DNA from: an uncultured Collinsella sp. | GTDB lineage: Bacteria > Actinomycetota > Coriobacteriia > Coriobacteriales > Coriobacteriaceae | DNA: 64,000 nucleotides | Assembly (NCBI GenBank): GCA_900762355.1 | Contig: CAAFGE010000004.1 | Span: 8,623 to 72,622 of the forward strand | Direction: 5' to 3' | Shown: one piece after another, positions 7,787 through 15,753 of the stretch | How the letters are laid out: each line of letters begins with the position of its first letter | How positions within the stretch are numbered: position 1 is the first letter of the stretch | Translations under genes and position numbers: made by a program | The notes under the pieces: model-generated | Seen by the model: only the letters and a program-made list of their open reading frames with translations | Told to the model about the DNA's origin: nothing | The model's database searches: none

Positions 7787-9210
7787 GAATCTGCTTGGTA
7801 CTCGAGGGTTGCTACCCCTATGTGCACGGCGGCGTGTCCACCTGGATGCACGGCTACATACAGGCCATGCCCGAGCACGAGTTTGTGCTGTGGGTGATTG
7901 GCGCGCATGCTGTCGACCGCGGCAAGTTTGTCTACGAGCTGCCCGGCAACGTGGTCGAGGTGCACGAGGTGTTCCTGGACGATGCTCTGCGGCTTTCGGG
8001 CGAGCAACATGAAGCCAGTTTTAACGACCGCGAGCGCGAGGCGCTACGCCGCCTGGTCTCGCTCTCCAATCCGGACTGGGACGTGCTGTTCGACATTTTC
8101 CAGCGCCGCCACGTGCACCCGCTCTCATTTTTGCAGAGCCGCACGTTTATGGACATCTTCCGCGACGTGTGCCTGGCCGAGTACCCGTACACGCCCTTTG
8201 CCGATGCATTCCACACCATGCGCTCTATGCTACTGCCCGTGCTTTATCTGCTGGGCAGTGAGGTTCCGGTGGCCGATGTGTACCACGCCATCTCGACCGG
8301 CTACGGCGGTCTGCTTGCGAGTCTTGGCTCGAGCGTTCATAACGCGCCGGCATTGCTGACCGAGCACGGCATCTACACGCGCGAACGCGAGGAAGAGATC
8401 ATTCGCGCCGACTGGGTGGTGCCCTCGTTTAAGGACCGCTGGATTCGCTTTTTCTACCTGCTTTCGGAGGAGATCTACCGTCGTGCCTTCCGCGTGACGA
8501 GCCTGTTTCACAACGCGCGCAAGACGCAGATTGATATGGGCTGCGATGCGGACAAATGCTTGGTCATCCCCAATGGCATCCAGTTCGATCGCTTTAGGGA
8601 CATTCCCTTAAAGCCCGATGACGGCTGGGTGGACATTGGCGCGGTGGTGCGCCTGGCGCCCATCAAGGACGTTAAGACCATGATCTATGCCTTCTTTGAG
8701 TTGCATGAGCGCTTGCCGCACGTGCGCCTGCATATTATGGGCGGCGTGGACGACGAGGAATATGGTGCCGAGTGCCATGCGCTGGTGGAGACATTGGGCG
8801 TGCGTGACTTGATCTTTACCGGCCGCGTCAACGTGGTCGAGTACATGGAAAAGCTCGACTTTACCATTTTGACGAGCATCTCGGAGGGCCAGCCGCTGAG
8901 CGTGTTGGAGTCGTTGGGCGCGCGTCGCCCCTGCGTGACGACCGAGGTCGGCTGCTGCCGCGAGCTGCTGGAGGGCGCGCCCGGGGACGACTTTGGCGTG
9001 GCCGGCTTTGTAAGCCCGCCCATGTATCGCAAGGGCCTGGCCGATGCCATGGAGCGCATGTGCGTAAGCCGTGCCCGCCGTTTGGAGATGGGGGAGCGCG
9101 GCCAGCGTCGCGTGGCGACCTACTATCTACACGAGCAGATGCTCGCCAACTATCGCGCGCTGTACGACGAGACGGCTCGCGCGTTTAACCTGCCCAAGAA
9201 GGAGGTGTAG
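7783..9210 (+). CDS. pelF: PelF, GT4-family Pel polysaccharide glycosyltransferase
   Basis: A 475-residue cytoplasmic glycosyltransferase that polymerises the Pel backbone from a UDP-sugar (UDP-GalNAc/GlcNAc in studied systems). The N-terminus MRICLVLEGCYPYVHGGVS is highly characteristic of PelF. The C-terminal half is a GT-B nucleotide-sugar domain with LVIPNGIQFDRF, VVRLAPIKDVKT and the E-x7-E region SISEGQPLSVLES. There is no signal peptide and no membrane segment. ATG 7783 lies in an ATGA overlap with the deacetylase stop. Length matches the family (about 470-510). Confidence 0.92.
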   Translation: MRICLVLEGCYPYVHGGVSTWMHGYIQAMPEHEFVLWVIGAHAVDRGKFVYELPGNVVEVHEVFLDDALRLSGEQHEASFNDREREALRRLVSLSNPDWDVLFDIFQRRHVHPLSFLQSRTFMDIFRDVCLAEYPYTPFADAFHTMRSMLLPVLYLLGSEVPVADVYHAISTGYGGLLASLGSSVHNAPALLTEHGIYTREREEEIIRADWVVPSFKDRWIRFFYLLSEEIYRRAFRVTSLFHNARKTQIDMGCDADKCLVIPNGIQFDRFRDIPLKPDDGWVDIGAVVRLAPIKDVKTMIYAFFELHERLPHVRLHIMGGVDDEEYGAECHALVETLGVRDLIFTGRVNVVEYMEKLDFTILTSISEGQPLSVLESLGARRPCVTTEVGCCRELLEGAPGDDFGVAGFVSPPMYRKGLADAMERMCVSRARRLEMGERGQRRVATYYLHEQMLANYRALYDETARAFNLPKKEV

Positions 9211-9213
9211 CCG

Positions 9214-10758
9214 GTGGCCGGAATCGGTTTTGAGCTCAAACGCCTGTTTAGGCGCAAGGGTCTGTTTGCCACGATGCGCGCCTATGGTTACGCCGGCATT
9301 GTGTGTACGGGCCCCATGCTGCTGGGCGTGCTGCTGCAGGTGGGTATCTTGGTGCTGTGCGGCCTGTGGGGCGTGGGCCGCGCCAACCAGGACCTGCTGG
9401 TGTGCATGGTGACCTATACGCTGCTGGCGTCGCTTACGCTCACGAGCTTTTTCTCCATGCCGGTCACGCGCTTTTTGGCCGACATGCTCTTTGCCGAGCG
9501 CGAGACAGAGATCCTGCCTTCGTTTTGGGGCTCCAACGCCATCATGCTCGTTGCGGGCACGGTGCTCTACGGCGTCTTTTTGCTGTTCTCGGGGGCCACG
9601 CTGCTGCAGGGGCTGCTGTGCCTGTGGCTCTTCAACATCATGATCGTCAACTGGAACGGCATGAGCTATCTCACGGCCATCAAAGATTATCGTGGCATTC
9701 TGTGCAGCTTTGCGGCCGCCATTGGCGTGGCGTGCCTGTGCGCCCTGGCAGCGCTGACGTTGGGACTGCCGCCGGTCGAGGGCCTGTTGGCGTCAATCGC
9801 CCTAGGCTACGGCGTCATGCTTGCCTGGGATGTGGTACTGCTGTACCGGTATTTTCCACGGAGTGACCGGAGTCCCTGGCGTTTTTTGCGCTGGCTCGAC
9901 CAATTTATGCCGCTTGCGCTTACGGGGCTGTTTACCAACTTGGGGCTTTTCGCACACCTGGTTATTATCTGGGCGGGTCCTATTGGCGTGCAGATCAAAG
10001 GCCTGTTTTACGGGGCTCCTTACCATGACGTGCCGGCACTCATTGCGTTTTTGACCACACTCGTCACGACCGTCAACTTTGTGGTGTCGGTCGAGGTCAA
10101 TTTCTATCCGCGCTACCGTGACTACTACAGTCTGTTTAACGACGGCGGCGTGGTGGGCGATATTGTGGTGGCCGAGGAGGAGATGCTCTCCACACTCAAC
10201 AGCGAACTGCGCTTTTGCGCGCTCAAGCAGCTGTTTGTGACGGCGGCGGTCATTTCGCTCGAGACCACAGTGCTCTCGGCCCTGCCGCTGGGCTTTAACA
10301 ATCTGATGCACGGGTATTTTCGCACATTATGCGTAGGCTACGGCCTGTATGCCGTGGGCAACACAATCCTGCTGATCTTGCTGTACTTTACCGACTACAA
10401 GGGAGCCGTTCTGGCCTCGGGCCTGTTTGCCGGTGTGGCAGGGCTGGCGACCGCCGTGTCGTTGCTTTTGCCGCAGCAGTTTTACGGCTTTGGCTTTTTG
10501 TTGGGTGCGGTGGTGTTTTTTATCGTGGCCCTGCTGCGGCTCGATACCTATACCGCCAACTTGCCGTATCGTATCCTGAGCCAGCAGCCCATTGTGGCGA
10601 CCGACAAAACGGGTCGCTTTACACAGCTGGGCCGCTTGCTCGACCGTGCCGAGCAGCGCTATGAGGAGTGCCGCCGCAAGGGCGTGCCGCACGGCGCGTT
10701 TCAGCGCGCAGTAGTTCGCGTGTACCGTAACCATTGGGGAGGTTCTGATGACCGATAA
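9214..10758 (+). CDS. pelG: PelG, MATE/Wzx-like Pel export membrane protein
   Basis: A 514-residue polytopic membrane protein with about 12 hydrophobic segments, starting at GTG 9214 three bases after the PelF stop (SD AAGGAGGTG inside pelF). The opening GIGFELKRLFRRKGLF is typical of PelG, the MOP-superfamily partner of PelF, PelD and PelE that moves the growing polymer across the membrane. A charged cytoplasmic C-terminal tail follows the last segment (about residues 450-514). Its end overlaps the cotH gene by 11 bp, so the operon continues. Confidence 0.9.
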   Translation: MAGIGFELKRLFRRKGLFATMRAYGYAGIVCTGPMLLGVLLQVGILVLCGLWGVGRANQDLLVCMVTYTLLASLTLTSFFSMPVTRFLADMLFAERETEILPSFWGSNAIMLVAGTVLYGVFLLFSGATLLQGLLCLWLFNIMIVNWNGMSYLTAIKDYRGILCSFAAAIGVACLCALAALTLGLPPVEGLLASIALGYGVMLAWDVVLLYRYFPRSDRSPWRFLRWLDQFMPLALTGLFTNLGLFAHLVIIWAGPIGVQIKGLFYGAPYHDVPALIAFLTTLVTTVNFVVSVEVNFYPRYRDYYSLFNDGGVVGDIVVAEEEMLSTLNSELRFCALKQLFVTAAVISLETTVLSALPLGFNNLMHGYFRTLCVGYGLYAVGNTILLILLYFTDYKGAVLASGLFAGVAGLATAVSLLLPQQFYGFGFLLGAVVFFIVALLRLDTYTANLPYRILSQQPIVATDKTGRFTQLGRLLDRAEQRYEECRRKGVPHGAFQRAVVRVYRNHWGGSDDR

Positions 10759-12517
10759 GATGATGTCTCGCCGTCGCCTGTTTGAGGCGGCTGCCGGTGC
10801 TTTGCTGCTTTCGGGCTGCTCATCTCAGGACGAATCCTCGACAAATAAGGTAAAAAAGCAGGACAAGATTAATAAGGTCGAGGCCTCCGACCAGTCCAAG
10901 CATCTGCGCGATAAGGACGAGCTGTACGAGGTCTATGATGACTCGGGCATTGTGACCATGTATCTGACGGTCTCTCGCGGCAACAGCTCCGAGAAAACAG
11001 ACCATAGCTGGGCCGAGATCAACACGTACTCGGTGTATGACTATGCCGACATGGGCGTGACGCGCTATCAGGTTATGGGCCTGCTGCAGGCGGGCGACGA
11101 AGACGGCCCGGTGGCCGGCGAGGTTGGTTATGGCGAGGAAGCGCCCAATGCCACCGTGCAGGTGCGTGGCCAGACGTCGAGCTCCTACACGCAAAAGAAT
11201 TACAAGGTGGAGCTCAAAAAAGGCAAGGGCACCTGGCGCCAACAGCGCGCGATTGCGCTCAACAAGCACATGGGCGAGGGTATGCGTTTTCGCAACAAGA
11301 TGGCCTACGACCTTATCCGCGGGATTCCCCAGATGATGGGCCTGCGCACGCAGTTTGTGCATCTGTGGGTGTGCGACCAGACCGAAAAGTCCAACGATAC
11401 CTTTGAGGACTACGGCCTGTTTACGCAGGTGGAGCAGCTCAACAAGACGGCGCTTAAGGCACATGGCCTGGATAAGAGCGGGCACCTGTACAAGGTGAAC
11501 AGCTTTGATTTCCATCGCTACGAGGACACCATTAAGCTTGCCGATGATCCCGACTACAACCAGGCAAGCTTTGAAGGCATGCTCGAGATTAAGGGCGATA
11601 CGGACCACACCAAGCTCATCGAGATGCTCGATGCGCTCAACGACGAATCGCAAAAGATCGATGACGTGCTCGATACCTACTTTGATACCGAGAATTTGGT
11701 CTATTGGCTGGCGTTTCAGATCCTGACGGGCAACTGCGATACACAGAACCGCAACTGCTATCTGTACAGCCCGCTTAACTCCAAGGTCTGGTACATCTTG
11801 GATTGGGATAACGACGGCATGCTGCGTAAGCTTGAGCTGAGCCTGACGGGGTTCTCGGACTATGCGAGCTGGGAGCGCGGCGTAAGCAACTACTGGGGCA
11901 ACGTGCTATTCAATCGTGCGCTGCGCAGTAAGGCGTTTCGCAGTGAGCTCGACCGCGCCGTAAAGGATCTGCGCTCGTATATGACCGAGGTACGCCTGGC
12001 CAAGATGATTAAACATTATCGTGAGGTTACCGAATCGCTGGTCTTTGCTTTGCCCGATATCGACAACCTGCCTGTCACCAAGGACCAATACGAGCAGATT
12101 GCCACGGCGATTCCCTCCGAGATCGAGGAGAACTACAAGAGCTTTCGCGAGAGCTATAAAAAGCCCATGCCGTTCTACATTGGCGTGCCGCAGATCGATA
12201 ACGGTAAGCTGCGCATTAACTGGGATGCGTCCTACGACTTTAAGGCGCGTGACATTCGCTATACCGTGGAGCTGGCGCGCGACTATGCCATCAAGGACGT
12301 ACTTTTTAAGGCCGAGGACGTGCTGCTGCCCGAGGTGACCTGCGATGCACCCGATGCCGGCCAGTATTTTGTACGCGTGCGCGCCACCAACTCAGACGGC
12401 TATACGCAGGATGCGTTTGACTACTATGTGACCGACGATGGCAAGCAGTACGGCATGAAGTGCTTTTACGTGCAGGACGGCGGTAAGGTCGTGGAGGATA
12501 CGTATGAGGAGGTCTAG
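10748..12517 (+). CDS. CotH-family kinase lipoprotein
   Basis: A 589-residue exported protein. The N-terminus has a Tat-like SRRRLF (7-12), a hydrophobic stretch and the lipobox LLSGC, with C24 as lipidated cysteine. The CotH kinase domain follows: RGQTSSSYTQKNYKVEL, then GNCDTQNRNCYLY, then YILDWDNDGM, whose acidic residues fit the metal/ATP site of this atypical kinase family. About 480-589 resembles a fibronectin-III/Ig-like domain. CotH proteins phosphorylate surface proteins such as spore-coat CotB. Here, beside the VTC and DUF4956 genes, it may modify a cell-surface or matrix component. SD GGGGAGG precedes ATG 10748. Confidence 0.85.
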   Translation: MTDKMMSRRRLFEAAAGALLLSGCSSQDESSTNKVKKQDKINKVEASDQSKHLRDKDELYEVYDDSGIVTMYLTVSRGNSSEKTDHSWAEINTYSVYDYADMGVTRYQVMGLLQAGDEDGPVAGEVGYGEEAPNATVQVRGQTSSSYTQKNYKVELKKGKGTWRQQRAIALNKHMGEGMRFRNKMAYDLIRGIPQMMGLRTQFVHLWVCDQTEKSNDTFEDYGLFTQVEQLNKTALKAHGLDKSGHLYKVNSFDFHRYEDTIKLADDPDYNQASFEGMLEIKGDTDHTKLIEMLDALNDESQKIDDVLDTYFDTENLVYWLAFQILTGNCDTQNRNCYLYSPLNSKVWYILDWDNDGMLRKLELSLTGFSDYASWERGVSNYWGNVLFNRALRSKAFRSELDRAVKDLRSYMTEVRLAKMIKHYREVTESLVFALPDIDNLPVTKDQYEQIATAIPSEIEENYKSFRESYKKPMPFYIGVPQIDNGKLRINWDASYDFKARDIRYTVELARDYAIKDVLFKAEDVLLPEVTCDAPDAGQYFVRVRATNSDGYTQDAFDYYVTDDGKQYGMKCFYVQDGGKVVEDTYEEV

Positions 12518-13295
12518 CGCACTGCTTGAGCGCTTGGCGGCTCCGCCTGTGCGTGCCACGCAGGAACGTTACCGCCACGAGCTCAAATATCTCATTAACG
12601 AGGGCGAGCACGCCGCGCTTGCCTGCCGCATGGCGCCGGTTTTTAAACTAGACAAGCATGCGCAGGCGGGCGGTTACACCATTCGCAGCCTGTACTTTGA
12701 CGACTACTGCAACTCGGCCTACGAGGAAAAAGACGCCGGTATTCTCATGCGCAAAAAGTATCGCGTGCGCATCTATAACGGCAGCGACAAGGTGATTAAG
12801 CTCGAGCGCAAAAAGAAGTACGGCAGCTGGATCTACAAGGAGGACGCGCCACTCACGCGTGACGAGTTTGAGCAGATTCTGGCTGGCGACTACGACTTTT
12901 TGCTGAGGAGCCCCTATCCGCTCTGTCGCGAGTTCTACATCGAGTGCATCTGCAATATGATGCGCCCGCGGACCATCGTGGACTACGAGCGCGAGCCGTG
13001 GGTGATGGACGAAGGTACCGTGCGCATTACCTTTGATAGCAACGTGCGTGCGGCGGTGGGAAGCTTTGACATCTTTGACGCGACGTTGCCCGCGTTGCCC
13101 GTGCTGGAGCCCGGCAAGCTGGTGATGGAGGTTAAGTTTACCGAGTTTTGTCCGCAGCTGGTGCGCGATATGGTGCCGCCGGGTGCGGCCGAACTCACGG
13201 CGGTCTCTAAGTACTGCCTGTGTTATGACAAGACCGCCTACCTGCGCGGTTTTAACTACTGGGAATCGGATTTTGGGAACCGAGGGGATATTTAA
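12504..13295 (+). CDS. VTC-domain polyphosphate polymerase-like protein
   Basis: A 263-residue CYTH/triphosphate-tunnel protein of the VTC4 type. Basic tunnel motifs appear in order: RHELKYLI, IRSLYFDDY, RKKYRVRIYNG, IKLERKKKYGSWIYK and, late, LVMEVKFTEF. These Lys/Arg/Glu strands bind a nucleoside triphosphate and Mg2+ in VTC proteins, which make polyphosphate from ATP. No membrane segment is seen; the neighbouring DUF4956 protein may be its membrane partner. It overlaps cotH by 14 bp and is followed three bases later by the DUF4956 gene. Substrate is inferred from family only. Confidence 0.85.
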   Translation: MRRSSALLERLAAPPVRATQERYRHELKYLINEGEHAALACRMAPVFKLDKHAQAGGYTIRSLYFDDYCNSAYEEKDAGILMRKKYRVRIYNGSDKVIKLERKKKYGSWIYKEDAPLTRDEFEQILAGDYDFLLRSPYPLCREFYIECICNMMRPRTIVDYEREPWVMDEGTVRITFDSNVRAAVGSFDIFDATLPALPVLEPGKLVMEVKFTEFCPQLVRDMVPPGAAELTAVSKYCLCYDKTAYLRGFNYWESDFGNRGDI

Positions 13296-13298
13296 ACC

Positions 13299-13964
13299 AT
13301 GAGCACCAGGGACTTTTTTAAGAACTCCGTCTTGGAGGCGTTCGGTCAGGTCGACCCTGCCAAGATTGGCCTGTCGCTGCTCGTGGCGCTCGCCATGGGC
13401 ATCCTGATCTATTACGTGTACAAGCGCTTTTTTACCGGCGTGGTGTATTCGCGCAGTTTTGCCGTGACGCTCGTGGGCATGTGCGTGCTCACCTGCATGG
13501 TCACGCTCGCGATCTCGACAAACGTGGTCATCTCGCTTGGTATGGTCGGTGCTCTGTCTATCGTCCGCTACCGTACGGCGGTCAAGGACCCGCTCGACCT
13601 GCTGTATCTGTTTTGGGCCATTACCACAGGCATTACGGCAGGCGCCGGCATGTATGCGCTCGTGGGGCTCACGGCAGTGGTGATCGTGGTGATGATCGCC
13701 AGTTTTGCGAGCCACCAGGACAAGGCGCGTGTGTACATGATGGTCATCCACTACACGGGTCAGACCACCGGCGACGATATCGTGCGCGCGTTTGGGCGTA
13801 CCAAGTTCACCGTCAAATCCAAGACGATGCGCGGTGACAAGGTCGAGATGGCCGTCGAGGTGTTCTCGGACGGTGTGGATATGCCCTACGCCGATGCGAT
13901 TCGCGCGCTCGACGGCGTGGAAGATCTAACGTTGATCCAATACAACGGCGAATATCACGGCTAG
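13299..13964 (+). CDS. DUF4956 membrane protein
   Basis: A 221-residue protein with four hydrophobic segments in its first 150 residues (near LLVALAMGILIYYVY, FAVTLVGMCVLTCMVTL and FWAITTGITAGAGMYALV) and a conserved VGALSIVRYRTAVKDP loop typical of DUF4956. The last 70 residues form a soluble alpha/beta domain. DUF4956 genes are often found next to VTC-domain genes, suggesting a membrane component of a polyphosphate-related or surface-modification complex; the function is unproven. It is the last gene of the tightly packed operon. Confidence 0.85.
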   Translation: MSTRDFFKNSVLEAFGQVDPAKIGLSLLVALAMGILIYYVYKRFFTGVVYSRSFAVTLVGMCVLTCMVTLAISTNVVISLGMVGALSIVRYRTAVKDPLDLLYLFWAITTGITAGAGMYALVGLTAVVIVVMIASFASHQDKARVYMMVIHYTGQTTGDDIVRAFGRTKFTVKSKTMRGDKVEMAVEVFSDGVDMPYADAIRALDGVEDLTLIQYNGEYHG

Positions 13965-13997
13965 TTTGGTTCAGTTTTATTTAAGGGGCGGTGTCGC

Positions 13998-14990
13998 GTG
14001 GATGTGCAGCAGCTTGAAGAGACCTGGGCCGTAAGGGCCGGCGCACGTGAAACGTGCCTTGTTGCGGCCTCGCATGTGCCGGCGGCGCTGTCGATGCTGG
14101 GGATTGTGCAGCCCGGCGATCGCTTGGTGACCTTTGCGGACGACTTTGCCGATGCGTTTGCCTGCGGCTTTGATGGCTGCGATGTTGCGCTGGTGGGGGA
14201 GCCCGCGGCTGCGGCGTTTGCTGCTGCGTCCGAGGGCTTTGATGCTTCGTTTGATGCCGAGGGGCCGCACCTGTGGTGGTTTGTCAACTCCATCGGCGGG
14301 TTTGGCCTGCGTGTGCCCGACCTTCGCGCTCTGGGCCGCGCGGCTCGTGAGTCGCATGCGCTGCTCGTGGTTGATAACACTGTGTCGGGCGTCTTTGGGT
14401 GCAACCCGCTGCGTCTGGGCGCCGTGCTTTCGCTCGAGGCGCTCGACCGCGTGTGTGCCGGCGTTGCGCCGCGCAAGCTCGTCGCCGCTTCGGTGGCGCG
14501 CTCGCAGCTTAAGCGCCATCGCGTGGATGCCGCCGCCGAGTGTGCGCATGCGCTTCTTGCGGATTGCGGTGCGTCTGCACTCGACCTTTCTGTTAATGAG
14601 ACTTGCATGCTGGAGCGGGGGCTGTCTTCGCTCGACGCTCGCATGCAGGCCCACTTCGACCGCGCCCGTGCGCTGGCCGAGTATCTGGCCGCCAACGAGA
14701 TGGTACGCAACGTGCGCTATCCCGGGCTGACCTCGCATCCCGACCATGCGGTTGCAACGGGAATCCTCGAGCACGGCTTTGGCCCCGCAGTTGAGTTTGA
14801 CCTTATCGAGCGTAGCGCGGGTGATCTCTTCGATGCTTTGCCGGGGGAGTTTCGCACATCGCCCGCCGGCGGCGCAACGACGCGCCTTTCGGCTCCACGC
14901 GGCAAGCAGGGGAGCACCACCCGCCTCTTCGCCGGTACCGACGATCCCCTGCAGGTGGCTGCCACTCTCGATAACGCCCTTCGCAAGTAG
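13998..14990 (+). CDS. Cys/Met-metabolism PLP-fold protein lacking the catalytic lysine
   Basis: A 330-residue protein, short for the trans-sulfuration family (about 380-430), starting at GTG 13998 after SD AGGGGCGG. Family landmarks remain: LLVVDNT (about residue 124), GLSSLDARMQAHFDRA, VRYPGLTSHPDHAVA and a C-terminal TTRLFAGTDD segment. The expected Schiff-base motif S-A-T-K-Y-x-G-G-H-S-D after VVDNT is replaced by EALDRVCAGVAPR, putting Asp150 where the PLP lysine should be. The first 60 or so residues of the family are also missing. It may be a pseudoenzyme or serve another role. It lies 33 bp after the DUF4956 gene and could be read through from it. Confidence 0.7.
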   Translation: MDVQQLEETWAVRAGARETCLVAASHVPAALSMLGIVQPGDRLVTFADDFADAFACGFDGCDVALVGEPAAAAFAAASEGFDASFDAEGPHLWWFVNSIGGFGLRVPDLRALGRAARESHALLVVDNTVSGVFGCNPLRLGAVLSLEALDRVCAGVAPRKLVAASVARSQLKRHRVDAAAECAHALLADCGASALDLSVNETCMLERGLSSLDARMQAHFDRARALAEYLAANEMVRNVRYPGLTSHPDHAVATGILEHGFGPAVEFDLIERSAGDLFDALPGEFRTSPAGGATTRLSAPRGKQGSTTRLFAGTDDPLQVAATLDNALRK

Positions 14991-15007
14991 CTAATCGGGG
15001 TCTGTGT

Positions 15008-15162
15008 CACGAAAACGGCCTATTTACTACGTTTAAGCAATAGGGTTCGACCACACCCGCCTATTTTGAAAATTACCAAGCTGTTTACCAGCGGTTTCTT
15101 TTCATAATGTCCGGTATGGTCGTGGGTATTCAACTAAACGTAGTAGATGGGCCCGTTTTGTG
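15008..15162. repeat. 155-bp element with 28-bp imperfect terminal inverted repeats
   Basis: Arms 15008-15035 and 15135-15162 match as reverse complements at 23 of 28 positions, including the perfect core TACTACGTTTA. The interior (about 100 bp) encodes nothing and is AT-richer. The size and terminal repeats suggest a small non-autonomous mobile element (MITE-like) or a repeat hairpin. No clear target duplication is visible. Confidence 0.55.
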
Positions 15163-15212
15163 GCGCGAGCCTCAACCCGAGGGCGCTGTGGGCTAAAAAC
15201 CGCCTAAAAGGA

Positions 15213-15560
15213 CTACTCTGCATTGATGCTGGCGATGAGTTCGTTTGCTTTGGTGGCAATGACGTTGTTGATGTCGGCCTGCAGCTCCTCGTAGACCGCT
15301 ATGGCTCGCTTGCCGGCGGGAGTGAGCGTGGATCCGCGGGCTCCGTCGCGCTCGATGAGTTTGCAGCCCAGCTGGCCTTCGGCTTCGTTCACAATGCGCC
15401 AGGCCTTGGAATATGCCATGCCCATGCTCTTTGCGGCACGGTTGAGCGAGTGCTCACGGGCAATACCCTGCAGCAGCAAGACGCAGCCATGGCCGAACAC
15501 GCCCGGCAGATCTTTGTCGCACGACTGAATGACCAGTTTTGCCGTCGTCTTGTACTCCAT
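15213..15560 (-). CDS. ModE-like winged-helix transcriptional regulator
   Basis: A 115-residue protein made only of the LysR/ModE-type N-terminal helix-turn-helix: LLQGIAREHSLNRAAKSMGMAYSKAW followed by the wing region GCKLIERDGARGSTLTPAG. It lacks the molybdate-binding (MOP) domains of full ModE, as do many single-domain homologues linked to molybdate or metal uptake. I chose ATG 15560, eleven bases after GGAGAG; GTG 15569 is too close to that SD. It is transcribed toward the inverted-repeat element and away from guaB. The target is unknown. Confidence 0.75.
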   Translation of the reverse strand: MEYKTTAKLVIQSCDKDLPGVFGHGCVLLLQGIAREHSLNRAAKSMGMAYSKAWRIVNEAEGQLGCKLIERDGARGSTLTPAGKRAIAVYEELQADINNVIATKANELIASINAE

Positions 15561-15645
15561 GTGCTTCACGTCTCTCCGCTAAAGTGTTTGCTGGGCAAAC
15601 GCAAAGCCTGCGTCAAACCCTCGTGTGCTCTTTCTAAACCATGCA

Positions 15646-15674
15646 TTGTAGCAGTCAAAGTGCGTTAAGATACT
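15646..15674 (+). promoter_or_regulatory. Candidate guaB promoter
   Basis: TTGTAG (15646-15651) and GATACT (15669-15674) are 17 bp apart, about 80 bp upstream of the guaB start. The match to consensus is moderate. No purine riboswitch is recognisable in the leader. Confidence 0.35.
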
Positions 15675-15753
15675 TCCCCAGTATTGGGCGCCCAAGGTTG
15701 GGCTGGGTCCTACGAGGCCTGCAGCCGACCGGTCGCATGGAAAAAGGAGAAAC

